In this document: one piece after another, positions 16,790-26,708 of the stretch | Layout of the letters: each line of letters starts with the position of its first letter | Position numbering within the stretch: position 1 is the stretch's first letter | From: an uncultured Eubacteriaceae bacterium | GTDB lineage: Bacteria; Bacillota; Clostridia; Lachnospirales; CAG-274 | NCBI GenBank assembly: GCA_947167715.1 | Contig: CAMVJD010000005.1 | Span: forward strand, 1-64,000 | DNA length: 64,000 bases | Reading direction: 5' to 3' | Translations under genes and position numbers: made by a program | The notes under the pieces: generated by a model | Told to the model about the DNA's origin: nothing | What the model saw: the letters and a program-made list of their open reading frames with translations, nothing else | Databases searched by the model: none

Positions 16790-17479
16790 ATGAATGAACA
16801 TTACATCGGCTATGCAAGGGTATCGTCTGCACAGCAAAACGAGGACAGGCAGATAATAGCCTTAACGGAATACGGTGTGCCAAAATCGGCTATTTACACG
16901 GATAAGCAAAGCGGCAGAGATTTTGAACGAACCAATTACAAACGTATGCTTAAAAAGCTGAAAAAGGGCGATGTTTTAGTTATCAAAAGCATTGACAGGC
17001 TCGGCAGGAGTTACAAGGATGTTATAAAGCAATGGCAGTATATAACGCAGGAAAAGGGTGCAGATATAATCGTGCTTGATATGCCGATTTTGAACACAAG
17101 TTTGAATAAGGACTTGATAGGAACGCTTATCTCGGACATCGTTCTCCAATTATTAAGCTATGTAGCGGAAAATGAGCGATTGAATATCCGTCAGCGACAG
17201 GCGGAGGGTATTGCGGCAGCAAAGGCAAGGGGCGTAAAATTCGGCAGACCTGTTATTTTCTCAACAGATGAATATATAGATGTGTTTATCAAATACAAAA
17301 ACAAGGAGATCGGGCGTTTGGAAACTATGGAAGTTATCGGCTGTCAAAAGACCACATTTTACAGAATGATGCACGAATTGGAAAAAAGCGGCAAACTGCC
17401 CAAAAAGTCCGATATTGTATGCTTTAAAGGAAAAATTTTTATCTGTACATACCCCACAACTTTATATCTAACATTATAA
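16790..17479 (+). CDS. Serine recombinase (resolvase/invertase type)
   Basis: This 229-residue protein starts YIGYARVSSAQQNEDRQ, with the catalytic serine in ARVSS, and has the arginine-containing segments DRLGRSYKD and ENERLNIRQRQAEGIAAAK. A helix-turn-helix DNA-binding region follows (TMEVIGCQKTTFYRMMHE), as in small resolvases and invertases. The last 30 residues (DIVCFKGKIFICTYPTTLYL) look unlike the family and probably read through degraded sequence. Its partner transposon is not visible; it sits among remnants and may be left from a deleted element. The ribosome binding site is GAAAGGGG. Confidence 0.85.
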   Translation: MNEHYIGYARVSSAQQNEDRQIIALTEYGVPKSAIYTDKQSGRDFERTNYKRMLKKLKKGDVLVIKSIDRLGRSYKDVIKQWQYITQEKGADIIVLDMPILNTSLNKDLIGTLISDIVLQLLSYVAENERLNIRQRQAEGIAAAKARGVKFGRPVIFSTDEYIDVFIKYKNKEIGRLETMEVIGCQKTTFYRMMHELEKSGKLPKKSDIVCFKGKIFICTYPTTLYLTL

Positions 17480-17583
17480 GAAATTTTTGTGTAATAGTCA
17501 ATAGAACAGAGTGAAGTTTTGCCCATAAAACCGCACTCCGAAATCCTATACAAAATAAAAACAGGGTTTCAAAGGAGGCTGTT

Positions 17584-17791
17584 ATGCAAAATATGTTGGA
17601 AGTATATACGGTATCATTTTTTGGACATAGACGAGTGGAACACTTTTGTCTTGCGGAAAATATAAGCGATTTGACGGTGTTTTGGGTCGAGAATAATTCG
17701 GGCGGTGTAAGCACATATGTATATGACTATGAAATATGCAGAAAGAGAAAAGGCGGGAATGGTAAATCTTGTTGATAAAGTGGGTAAATAA
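17584..17791 (+). pseudogene. Remnant of SLOG/DUF1273-type protein
   Basis: The start (YTVSFFGHRRVEH) is the typical opening of SLOG-family proteins common in clostridial mobile elements. The centre, some 80-100 residues, is deleted. The C-terminal end appears in two frames: NNSGGVSTYVYDYE, then after a one-base shift MKYAEREKAGMVNLVDKVGK and a stop at 17789-17791, which is the normal family ending. The product would be inactive. It supports the view that 14.5-18 kb is debris from past mobile elements. Confidence 0.6.
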
Positions 17792-17975
17792 AATGATTAT
17801 TTTTCATTGACAAATTGCAAAATTTTTGTTAAAATTAAACCATAGTAATATTTCGGAAATGTTTTTGTAATATGCCTGCAAAAATGCAGAAAAAGGAGGG
17901 CTGACAGGTTATGAAATAGGCAGTATTCATAAATGATCGTCATAACTATACCCTTTTCATAATCAAAATAATGTA

Positions 17976-18031
17976 AAGCACACCCTAACGGATAAAATTT
18001 AAACGACAGTTTCCCTTGGGTGTGCTTTTTT
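17976..18031 (+). terminator. Terminator or attenuator hairpin before the SLH protein gene
   Basis: AAGCACACCC pairs with GGGTGTGCTT around a 32-base loop and is followed by TTTTTTG. It lies 51 bp upstream of the SLH protein start, where it could stop upstream transcription or attenuate the large gene. Confidence 0.55.
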
Positions 18032-18081
18032 GTCTTAAAAAACATTTACCGTAGTAAAAATCAACGAAAGGAGCTGAAAAT

Positions 18082-21000
18082 ATGAAAAGCAAGCTGAAAA
18101 GAGTAATAAGCGCGGCGATGGCTGCCGTTATGCTTATGTCTTCGGTATCGTTTGTGTATGCCGAAGAGCCGTCGGGCGCATCTTGTTTTGACTTTGAGTA
18201 TGCAAACTATGATGTGAACGAGAATGACGGAGAATTGAAAATAAAGGTAAAACGTTACGGAAGTGCGGCTAAAAGTGCGGATGTGGCGATAAAGGCGGCG
18301 GATTTTCTTTCGACCTACGGCAAGGATTACGAGATACTTGATGACGAGGGAAATGTGCTGACAAAGGTAAGCGGCGTTAAGCCCGACCCAAGCGAATTTG
18401 TTTATGACGAAAGCGTTTCGGGTTCGGGATTATATGTGATGCCCGATGAAACGGTTTCGGGCGGTGCGCTTGATGTATACGAGAGTGAGCCCGTTGACCC
18501 GTCCGAGCCTTTGGACGAAAGCGAGTTTGGCGGTTCGCCCCTTATGGCGGCACAGGCGCAGTATCTCGACCTGCCCAAAGCAAAGGATGAGGAAGAAGTT
18601 ACATCGAGCGACCTGCAAAGATCCGTTTCCGAAATGTACAAATATTTCGGCGAAGCGGAGGGCGCAGAGGGCGTTGTTCACTTTAAGGCAGGCGAGACCG
18701 AAAAGGAAATTACCGTTGTTGTTAAGGACAACGACATTGCGGAAAGCGACAAGGTGTTTATGCTGGCTGTTTTGGGTGCAGACGGGGAGAACGTTGAGAT
18801 GAAAGCCAACGCCACAACGTATGTTTCCATTATAGACGACGAGGAACACGAGGAGACTTCCGTTTCGATAGATACAAAGGTCATTACCTTAACGCAGGAT
18901 AAGCCGAGTGCCGAAATAACGGTAAGGCGAACAAGCGGTTTGCAGTATTTTACGTCGGTCTATGTTTCAACGGTGGATATAGATGACTGCCGCGGTGCTT
19001 ACGAGGAATTTGTGGGCAAAACGGTCGCATTTGTACCCGGTGAGAGCGAAAAGACCGTGACCGTAACTGCAAAAGACTTTGACAAAGCAGCAAAATTCGG
19101 CGTTAAATTGGAGGGCTATGATGATGTTCGCATAGGTACTTCCCTTGCGACTGTTTATATAAACGAAGCCCCCGAAGATACGACTATACATAACCCCGTG
19201 GAAAGCAATATTTCGGCATATTCCGCAGATGAGGAAGATGCTCCGGTTGAGGCTTATGCAATCAGCGAATATCTCAGCGAATATCTTGGTAATTACTCTA
19301 CACCTGTATATAACTATTACTTCTGGAATCACGATAAACGCGATGACGGTATGTGGGATCAGGAATGGAGAGGACGGTCGGGTTATAGTTACAGCTATAA
19401 TTCGCTTAAAATCTACCAAAAGGGCGAAGACAATTTTGAGAACTATCACACACGGGATTCCCTTGATATGATGGGTGTTTACAAAGTAGCCGCAGATATG
19501 TATAAACAAAACGGAAACGGTTACGGAAGATTGGAAACGGATACCGACTGGACATGGGCAGGCTGCATAGACGGACGCGATACCTATTCACAAAGCTGGT
19601 ACAGAGAAGAACTTACACTTTCACACAACATCAGAAATTTATATATAAAAATCGGTGTGGTAAACCACTCAAACGATAACGAATCCACTATTTATGCAAA
19701 AAATCTTGACCGCGTGTGGACAAAGTACACATTTGAAAGACGCAATGCCGACCAAAAAGTTCAGCGTCAGCTTTATGACTTTACAACGGGTACTGTTTCG
19801 CAGACCTATTTTGACGGCGAGACAAAAAAGACCGTTATGCTCAACGGCTTGGACATCAAGACCACTTGGGGAAGCGATGTTGCGGGATATTACGCAAACA
19901 CGGGCAGTCAGGTAGTATTTACTGCACCAGACAGCGTAAAAAAATACGGTTATATACTTGATAAGGTGTATTTTTACAACAGCGCAGGCAATAAGGTAGT
20001 AACAAAGACCGCAGACGGCAACGGTGAATTAAGGATAACGCCGAATCAGGCTTTTACCGCAGAACTTTATAATGCGGGTGTTTTATCAAATATGAACGGT
20101 CAGACGGGTACTATTTATGTAAAGCCGTCATATAAAATAAAATATGTTTGGACAGCTTTTTGGAATGAAAGCAACTTTATAAATTTAGATAAAAATTATG
20201 CCGGTGCAACGGTAGATAATGGTTATACAAATTATACATGGGTACGAGTACCTCAGTACAGTGTGTTGCGTATACAGTATTCACCAAATTCAAACGAAGT
20301 TCCGACAGGTGTAAAATACGGAACCAGATCAAGTGATTGGGCGGCTGCAGTTCCTAATTGGTACGGACCATATTATTATAAAGCAGGAGAACAGATATAC
20401 AGTACACTTCCGAGTCAACAAAAAGAATCTATAGATATTTCGGATTTTACAAAGGCAGAATTCGTTGTGTCTGAAAATTATACATATTTTTGGGGTACAA
20501 CAAAAGCACAAAACCTTTACCTCGGCTATGCTCCGCAGTTAAGGAGTTCGATGAAGTCAAATCTCGGTACTCTTGAAGGACTTGTTATAGATGCGGACGA
20601 TACTTCGGCAACTCCGAGACATACCGATGCAAACGGTTCAATGACCATACCGAATGTATCTATGGGCAATACTTACAGTTTCCGTGCGCTTGCACCAAGC
20701 GGCTACTATGCAAAGTGGGCTGATATGACGGGCGACACAAACGATGACGGATATTCATTCGGTACGGGTGATGAGCCGAAAACACCGAGGAACTGGGATA
20801 CAACGGGCAGGCTTAATAATGCGCGCACGCTGATAGGCGACAGAATACATATAAATCTTGAAAGAGACAATACAAGATACCATTATTATTTTGCCAAGTC
20901 CGTATTGGATACACCAATTAAAGTAAAGGGTAAGTTACAGCGCAGAAAGGCAAGCATATTACAGCTTTCCACCACCAGACGTGAAAGCGAGATAAAAGAT

Positions 21001-24000
21001 CTTTCGCCCGTAAGCGGCGTGTTTGTGAATATTGCGGGCAGTGCCGCAATGACGAAAGAAGACGGCAGTTATGTTGTCGAGCTTTCCGCAAATGAGCCGT
21101 GGGGCGCAGTAAGTGCGGCATATACGGTTGACGGCATTGAGTATGTCAGCGAAGCGAATATACAGCAGCCTAACGATTTTGTTGTGCCTGCCCTGCCTGT
21201 GTTTGAGGTTGCACTCAACAGCGTTAAGGCAAACTATGAGAACAGCAAATACGGTATTGCAAACGGCAGCAGTATTATAACAACTTATGATTCTCCTCTT
21301 ACTATCGAAATGACGATACAGGGCACATCGACTGTAAAGCCAAAAGATGCCAAGTTCAGCATTTACGATATGGACGGCAATTATTTAAGAGATGCCGACA
21401 GCAGTCTTTTTAAGGTATCAAAGCAGGAATTCAACACAACAAACAGCACCAAGTTTACCGTAAGATTTAACCCCAAGGCGGCAGTAAACAACGGTGAGGA
21501 GCTTTATGTTCGGTTTACCGACAGCAACGGCAAGCAGTACAGCGCACTTTCAACGGGCTACAAATTTGCAAGCGAGCTTACGCTTGACAAGATAGTATTC
21601 CCCGCAATAGGCAGCTCTACACTTGAAAATGCAGCAAACAGTGATATTACGGAGGATATTATAGGTAATCCTTTGGGCAACTTTTTGATAGGTCAGCTTC
21701 CGGGCGTAGACCTTGATAAGGCAACAAACGACTATCTTTCACCGGGTGCGGAAAAATGGATGAATGCCAACCCCGGCGCACCGCTTGACAGCCAATATCA
21801 ATGGACTGCCACAACATTTAACTGGGGCTTTAAAAAGTCTTTCGGCGGCGATTGGAAATACGACAGCAAGAAGAAAGACAAAGATAAGGATAAAGACAAA
21901 GGCAACGACGGCGAAGACAAAGATAAAGGTAAAGAAGGCGAAGATAAAACCGAAAAGGAAGAAACCAAAGAGTATGACGGCTTTGAGATAATCGAAAAAG
22001 CCGAAGAAGACGGCGAAAAGGTATCAAAAGACAAAGGTTCCGGCTACAGTACAAAGAGCAGCTTTAACTGGAGCTTAACACCGTTTGTGTCGTTCCGCCT
22101 TTCGCTTACACAAAGACCCGTAAAGGAAAACGGCAAAACATCGTTCAAGCCTTATTTTGAAGATCTTACCTTTGTTGTGGGGCTGAAATTTGATGTGAGT
22201 ACAAACAACACCATTTCTACACCTATCGGTATAGATGTTATAATCAATGCAAGACTTAACGGTACAGTCTCGGCTGTTTACCACATGTACAGCGATTATG
22301 AGGAAGATTGGGAAATAGATGGTGCAACGCCTTACACATCTTCCGATTTCGGAATATTCAAAAAATTCGGACCCGACAGTGCCGTAAGGCGCGAGGCTTA
22401 TATATTCCTCGACCCCATTGTATCGGTCGAAATAGGTATAAGCATAAAGATAGCCGAATTGAAAGGTAAAGCAAAATTCACTTTTGATATGGATTTCCAG
22501 TTTACCGATGAGGAAGACGAAGTCGGCGATATGGTCATAAACTACTACGGCGATATGAAGATAGACCTTGGCTGGTCTGTGGAAGTTTTCGGCATCACGG
22601 TTTATGAAAAGACTTATGACAATGTAAAAACTGTTGAATTGTTCAAACAGGGTACAAACGGTCATATCAATTTTGACACAGCCGATGATATGATAAAGGC
22701 ACTGTCTGTTGAAGAAATGTCAATGGGCGGTGACGAACCTATCGGCAATGAACCTGTTTCGAGAGCATACCTTAAAAACAGGGGCGGCTGGAACACGGGA
22801 AGTGAAATTCAGCTTTTCAGTGCAGATACCACTACCGAAAAGGTGTTGCAGCAAGGCAGCGCAGGCGGCAACAATGTCAAGATGATAAAGATAAACGATA
22901 AGGAAATGCTTATGCTGTTTATCGACGATGTTCCCACAAGAAACAATATCAATAAACGTGCGCTTTACTATACTATAGGCGACGGCACGAATTGGTCACA
23001 GCCCGTTATAGTGAACGACGACGGCACACCGGATGATTATGCGACTGTAACGGATCTCGGTGACGGAAGAATATTTGTTGCATGGTCCTCGGCGGAAAGA
23101 GCCTTTGACAATGGAACAAAACTTGAAGATATGCTTAAAACGCTTAACATTCAGGCGGCATTCTTCGACAAAAACACAAAGACTTTCGGCGAGGTTGAGA
23201 CTCTTACGAAAACCACAACAGAGGACTACACAGCCGATATTTACCCCAATGCGGTTTACGACAAGGCGACCGACAGACTTATGCTTTATTACACAAAGAC
23301 AGAGTATGACGACCTTGACACCGTGGACAGCATTTCAAAGGCATATTCGGTAAATGCTTATCTTACCTACGAAAACGGCAAATGGAGCAATGACGGTTCA
23401 GTTTATACCGATGAAGAATTAAGCTCCAACCGTATGAAACAGGTTGCAGCAGCAAACAATATGACACTTGATGAATACAAGCAGTATTACCGCGACAACT
23501 GGTACGGTCAGAAATTCCTTGACCTTAGATTGAGCGATACCGCAGCACTTACAAGAGTTGCGGATGCATCTGCAGTATACTATGACGGTCAGGCAATATT
23601 TGCATGGACAACAGACTGGGACAACGACCTTAATACAACATTCGACAGAGATGTATTTATTCAGGTATACGATTTTGCAAGCAAGGAATTCAAGCACATT
23701 ACAAGAATTACCGATTCTATGGAAACGGCGGAAGTGACCGACGGCGATTCGGACATAACAAAGTACGGCACAAGCGGTTACTTTAATCCTGTTCTCGGAC
23801 GTTCCGCAAACAACACATATCTCTTCTTCGGTTCTATCGGCGAAGAGGACGAACAGGGCAAAATAAACTATGTAAACCTCAGTGATGTTGTATCGAAAGA
23901 AAAGCTTACAAAAATAACAGACGGCGGCGTAAACTATTATGTACCGAACCAAAACGCAATAAGCACCGTTATGGACAGCAAAAATGTTATGGACTTTGAT

Positions 24001-26031
24001 GTCAGCGTTGATACAAACGGCAAGATATATCTGTTCTATACGGATTCTGTAAACGGCGCTTTGCAGATTATGACGGCAATGCTTGACGATTCGGACAGCG
24101 CAGCAGATGAAAAGGCTTCACATTGGACAGAAGCAATACAGCTTACCGATGTACCCGAAAACATCTATTATATGGGTCTGGGCGCGGCCGTTATAGATGA
24201 TATGGTCTATATAGGCGCAGGCAAGGCAAATTATGATGATGAAGCGGACAAGAGCCTTGTACTTTTGAAGCATGTTCCGACATCGGATGTTGTGATCGAT
24301 GATATTTCCGTTGATAAAAAGAATTTCAAGGCAGGCGATATTATCGAAGTTTCGGCACTTATGAGAAACAAGGATATGCTGCCCGAAACAAAACCCGTAA
24401 ATGTAGTATTTACGGTAAACGGAAAGAAAGTTGATACACAAACGGTAGAATATACCGTTCCCGGCGGTTTCTCATCACAGGTAACTGCGCAGATAGAGAT
24501 ACCCGAAAACCCCGTTGATATTACATTCGGAGCATATGTTGACGGCAACGGCGATGTTAAGGAGATAACCGTTGAAAACAGTGCAAACTTGGTCGTTGAC
24601 GAGCAGCAGCTTGAATATGTGGATTCGGGAAGCTATATTTACAAGTCAACAATAACAAATGTGGGCGGTAAGACTTCCGAACCGGCAAGTATTTCCGCAG
24701 TATATGGCAATACCGAAGTTGAAACATTTGATGTTCCTGCACTTTCGGGCGGCGAATCAACATTTGTCGAAATGCCGATAGAAATAGATGCAGACGAGTT
24801 TGGCAAAGAACGCGACACAACATCTATGACGGTAGGAATGATATATAATGACGAAACTATCGCAGAAAAGACGGCTTATGTAAATAACCCGTACTACTGG
24901 GATGTAGTCGATACTATTGCAAAGGTAGATGCAATAGGCTTTGAAGAAAGCTACACGATACAAAAGGGCGAAAGCCTTGATATCCAGCCCGTTATCAGCG
25001 GTGTTGACAAGGAAACGCTTAAAGTATGGTGGGATGAAACAAGCGACGGCATACCCGTTGAAATAGACGGCTCGAATATCATTTACGGCGATGTTGCAGG
25101 TACGGCTACTATCACGGGACACCTTGTACCTTATGCAGATGAATTTGATTTTGCTGCGGACGGTACGGCAGAAAAAGTAGATTGGCTTGACAGACTGCCC
25201 GAAAGCAGTATCGTTAAGGTATCGGCGGTTGTAAATGTTGTTGACGAAACTGAAAGCACAACGGAGATAACTACCGAAGAAAGTACCGAAGCAACAACGG
25301 AAAACACAAGCGAAACGACCACGACCGAAACACGCAGAAGTTCCGGCGGCGGTGGCGGCGGTTCAAGCAGCAGCTTGGCAAAGCAGACCACGACCGAAGC
25401 CGACACGGAAGAAACAACGGCAGATGTTGTTGAAAACGAAACGGTCGATGTTATCGAGGATAACACCGAAGCGGCAACGACTTCCGCAAGGTTTACAGAC
25501 AGCGCGGGTCACTGGGCAGAAGATGTTATCGAAAAGGCTGCGGCAGACGGTATTGTAAGCGGTTATGACGATAATACTTTCAGACCGAACAACAGCATCA
25601 CAAGAGCCGAGTTTGTGGCGATGCTTTACAACAGCGGCCTTGCAAGCACGGAATACCCAGAAATGTTAAGAGAATTTGTAGACGTTGATTATTCCGAATG
25701 GTATGCAAAATATCTTATGTGGGCTGTGGGCAACGGCATTATAACAGGCTATGATGACAACACCTTCCGTGGAAATGATGTTATCACAAGACAGGAAATG
25801 GCAGTTGTTGTAAGCAAGTTTATTGCTTTTGCAGACAAAGACCTTGAAAGCTATGTTGATATAACATTTACCGATGAAGCGGACATCGCACAATGGGCAA
25901 AGCCTTATGTTGACGATATAAGCAAAAAGGCGGTCGTTAAGGGCGATAACTACGGCAATTTCAACCCCGAAAAGGAATTGACAAGAGCCGAAACTGCTGT
26001 TATAATAACAAATATAAAGACGAACGAATAA
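18082..26031 (+). CDS. Giant SLH-anchored surface protein with Calx-beta domains
   Basis: This 2,649-residue secreted protein has a signal peptide of about 27 residues ending SFVYA. Two Calx-beta-like domains follow (about 35-255 and 257-363; signatures KAGETEKEITVVVKDND and VSIIDDEE). The middle is beta-rich. A charged spacer of Lys/Asp/Glu lies near 1262-1298. Residues about 1590-2056 carry propeller-like repeats (GDGRIFVAWSSAE, AIFAWTTDWDND, TYLFFGSIGEED). Two CARDB-like domains cover about 2070-2300, and a Thr/Glu linker with RRSSGGGGGGSSSS leads to three SLH domains (about 2471-2649; GHWAEDVIEKAAADGI and two more). SLH domains bind pyruvylated cell-wall polymer, so the protein is displayed on the surface. 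A peptide gene starts 20 bp after its stop. Confidence 0.88.
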   Translation: MKSKLKRVISAAMAAVMLMSSVSFVYAEEPSGASCFDFEYANYDVNENDGELKIKVKRYGSAAKSADVAIKAADFLSTYGKDYEILDDEGNVLTKVSGVKPDPSEFVYDESVSGSGLYVMPDETVSGGALDVYESEPVDPSEPLDESEFGGSPLMAAQAQYLDLPKAKDEEEVTSSDLQRSVSEMYKYFGEAEGAEGVVHFKAGETEKEITVVVKDNDIAESDKVFMLAVLGADGENVEMKANATTYVSIIDDEEHEETSVSIDTKVITLTQDKPSAEITVRRTSGLQYFTSVYVSTVDIDDCRGAYEEFVGKTVAFVPGESEKTVTVTAKDFDKAAKFGVKLEGYDDVRIGTSLATVYINEAPEDTTIHNPVESNISAYSADEEDAPVEAYAISEYLSEYLGNYSTPVYNYYFWNHDKRDDGMWDQEWRGRSGYSYSYNSLKIYQKGEDNFENYHTRDSLDMMGVYKVAADMYKQNGNGYGRLETDTDWTWAGCIDGRDTYSQSWYREELTLSHNIRNLYIKIGVVNHSNDNESTIYAKNLDRVWTKYTFERRNADQKVQRQLYDFTTGTVSQTYFDGETKKTVMLNGLDIKTTWGSDVAGYYANTGSQVVFTAPDSVKKYGYILDKVYFYNSAGNKVVTKTADGNGELRITPNQAFTAELYNAGVLSNMNGQTGTIYVKPSYKIKYVWTAFWNESNFINLDKNYAGATVDNGYTNYTWVRVPQYSVLRIQYSPNSNEVPTGVKYGTRSSDWAAAVPNWYGPYYYKAGEQIYSTLPSQQKESIDISDFTKAEFVVSENYTYFWGTTKAQNLYLGYAPQLRSSMKSNLGTLEGLVIDADDTSATPRHTDANGSMTIPNVSMGNTYSFRALAPSGYYAKWADMTGDTNDDGYSFGTGDEPKTPRNWDTTGRLNNARTLIGDRIHINLERDNTRYHYYFAKSVLDTPIKVKGKLQRRKASILQLSTTRRESEIKDLSPVSGVFVNIAGSAAMTKEDGSYVVELSANEPWGAVSAAYTVDGIEYVSEANIQQPNDFVVPALPVFEVALNSVKANYENSKYGIANGSSIITTYDSPLTIEMTIQGTSTVKPKDAKFSIYDMDGNYLRDADSSLFKVSKQEFNTTNSTKFTVRFNPKAAVNNGEELYVRFTDSNGKQYSALSTGYKFASELTLDKIVFPAIGSSTLENAANSDITEDIIGNPLGNFLIGQLPGVDLDKATNDYLSPGAEKWMNANPGAPLDSQYQWTATTFNWGFKKSFGGDWKYDSKKKDKDKDKDKGNDGEDKDKGKEGEDKTEKEETKEYDGFEIIEKAEEDGEKVSKDKGSGYSTKSSFNWSLTPFVSFRLSLTQRPVKENGKTSFKPYFEDLTFVVGLKFDVSTNNTISTPIGIDVIINARLNGTVSAVYHMYSDYEEDWEIDGATPYTSSDFGIFKKFGPDSAVRREAYIFLDPIVSVEIGISIKIAELKGKAKFTFDMDFQFTDEEDEVGDMVINYYGDMKIDLGWSVEVFGITVYEKTYDNVKTVELFKQGTNGHINFDTADDMIKALSVEEMSMGGDEPIGNEPVSRAYLKNRGGWNTGSEIQLFSADTTTEKVLQQGSAGGNNVKMIKINDKEMLMLFIDDVPTRNNINKRALYYTIGDGTNWSQPVIVNDDGTPDDYATVTDLGDGRIFVAWSSAERAFDNGTKLEDMLKTLNIQAAFFDKNTKTFGEVETLTKTTTEDYTADIYPNAVYDKATDRLMLYYTKTEYDDLDTVDSISKAYSVNAYLTYENGKWSNDGSVYTDEELSSNRMKQVAAANNMTLDEYKQYYRDNWYGQKFLDLRLSDTAALTRVADASAVYYDGQAIFAWTTDWDNDLNTTFDRDVFIQVYDFASKEFKHITRITDSMETAEVTDGDSDITKYGTSGYFNPVLGRSANNTYLFFGSIGEEDEQGKINYVNLSDVVSKEKLTKITDGGVNYYVPNQNAISTVMDSKNVMDFDVSVDTNGKIYLFYTDSVNGALQIMTAMLDDSDSAADEKASHWTEAIQLTDVPENIYYMGLGAAVIDDMVYIGAGKANYDDEADKSLVLLKHVPTSDVVIDDISVDKKNFKAGDIIEVSALMRNKDMLPETKPVNVVFTVNGKKVDTQTVEYTVPGGFSSQVTAQIEIPENPVDITFGAYVDGNGDVKEITVENSANLVVDEQQLEYVDSGSYIYKSTITNVGGKTSEPASISAVYGNTEVETFDVPALSGGESTFVEMPIEIDADEFGKERDTTSMTVGMIYNDETIAEKTAYVNNPYYWDVVDTIAKVDAIGFEESYTIQKGESLDIQPVISGVDKETLKVWWDETSDGIPVEIDGSNIIYGDVAGTATITGHLVPYADEFDFAADGTAEKVDWLDRLPESSIVKVSAVVNVVDETESTTEITTEESTEATTENTSETTTTETRRSSGGGGGGSSSSLAKQTTTEADTEETTADVVENETVDVIEDNTEAATTSARFTDSAGHWAEDVIEKAAADGIVSGYDDNTFRPNNSITRAEFVAMLYNSGLASTEYPEMLREFVDVDYSEWYAKYLMWAVGNGIITGYDDNTFRGNDVITRQEMAVVVSKFIAFADKDLESYVDITFTDEADIAQWAKPYVDDISKKAVVKGDNYGNFNPEKELTRAETAVIITNIKTNE

Positions 26032-26051
26032 AAAACGAAAGGAGTGCTTTT

Positions 26052-26240
26052 ATGATGAATGATAATCTTGATAAGATCAAACAGGAAGATATGGAAAAGG
26101 TGACGGGAGGTTCAGGCGGGCCGTGCACATGTTCTGTCAATGAAGTACTATACGAACCGACACACGATATTAAAACTGATGGTAGCATCAAAAATGTGCC
26201 CTATGAGCCTACACACGACCTCGACAAGCAGTCAAAATAA
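26052..26240 (+). CDS. Small peptide with double-glycine leader, candidate RiPP precursor
   Basis: The ORF has 62 codons with a strong ribosome binding site (GAAAGGAG). The first 20 residues (MMNDNLDKIKQEDMEKVTGG) are a textbook double-glycine leader, the kind cut by C39 peptidase exporters after GG. The predicted core is 42 residues: SGGPCTCSVNEVL, then YEPTHDIKTDG, and a second near copy YEPTHDLDKQ. Two cysteines two residues apart and the duplicated YEPTHD block suggest modification or metal binding, but no modifying enzyme is adjacent. It lies 20 bp after the giant SLH protein, ahead of a terminator, so the two are probably co-transcribed. It could instead be a bacteriocin-like peptide or signal. 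Confidence 0.6.
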   Translation: MMNDNLDKIKQEDMEKVTGGSGGPCTCSVNEVLYEPTHDIKTDGSIKNVPYEPTHDLDKQSK

Positions 26241-26276
26241 AAGAATACTCTATAATGAAAAACGCTGTATAGCGTA

Positions 26277-26308
26277 AAAACGGGGCGGTCATTGCGACCG
26301 CCCCGTTT
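26277..26308 (+). terminator. Strong terminator after the SLH-peptide operon
   Basis: AAACGGGGCGGTC and GACCGCCCCGTTT pair perfectly around a 4-base loop. Confidence 0.85.
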
Positions 26309-26514
26309 GGTTGCATTATTTGAAAATGCTCTTTGTAGCGGCATACCGCTTTTATTCCAATTTTAAAAGCTAATAGCTGAATAAAAACTAATCGCTATAT
26401 GCTATTTTCAAATAGTACCATTCGGAATTATTCTCCATTTGAATTTTGTTGCTATTTTTGCGTAGCATCTGTGTAGCAAATGGGGTATTCCTACATTTTG
26501 CTAAATTCCAATGC
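26309..26514. other. Non-coding stretch with tyrosine-recombinase-like arm repeats
   Basis: No gene is visible here. The stretch holds short direct repeats (GTAGCATCTGTGTAGCAAATG near 26462-26482, and further TAGCA/TGCTA words) of the kind found beside attachment sites of tyrosine recombinases. They differ from the GGTGTCA repeats of the element to the right, so they may belong to another, lost element that used the same site. Confidence 0.35.
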
Positions 26515-26569
26515 CGCATAGACAGCGGGTTTCAAACCTTTCATTGTTCGATAGGCTTCATCGTCGGGA
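26515..26569 (-). other. Left attachment site with displaced lysS 3' end
   Basis: Read on the minus strand, 26541-26564 encodes PTMKPIEQ with a stop at 26541-26543, the same last eight residues as LysS, but with several synonymous changes. Similarity continues past the stop to CGCATA at 26515-26520 and matches 37669-37725 at the other end of the element, roughly 70% by eye. This is the expected outcome of integration into the lysS 3' end: one end completes lysS and the other keeps the displaced copy. Confidence 0.75.
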
Positions 26570-26708
26570 TTACCCTTTTGGATTTTCCATAACTCCTTAA
26601 AACCCTACAAATCTCAATTTTATCAAGGTTTGCAAACTCTGTTTATTTATATAATTCTTTATAAATCTACATAAAATCTAAAAATTCTGTGTCGAAATTG
26701 GTGTCAGA

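Noticed and set aside
21865-21975. Lys/Asp-rich block as a separate repeat or frameshift in the SLH protein
   Set aside because: The frame is open on both sides and flanking domains continue, so it is read as a charged linker.
25250-25375. Thr/Glu and Gly/Ser run as a break in the SLH protein
   Set aside because: Such linkers before SLH domains are usual in surface proteins.
26509-26600. Short minus-strand ORF near the left end as a functional gene
   Set aside because: It is explained by the displaced lysS tail and neighbouring attachment-site sequence.
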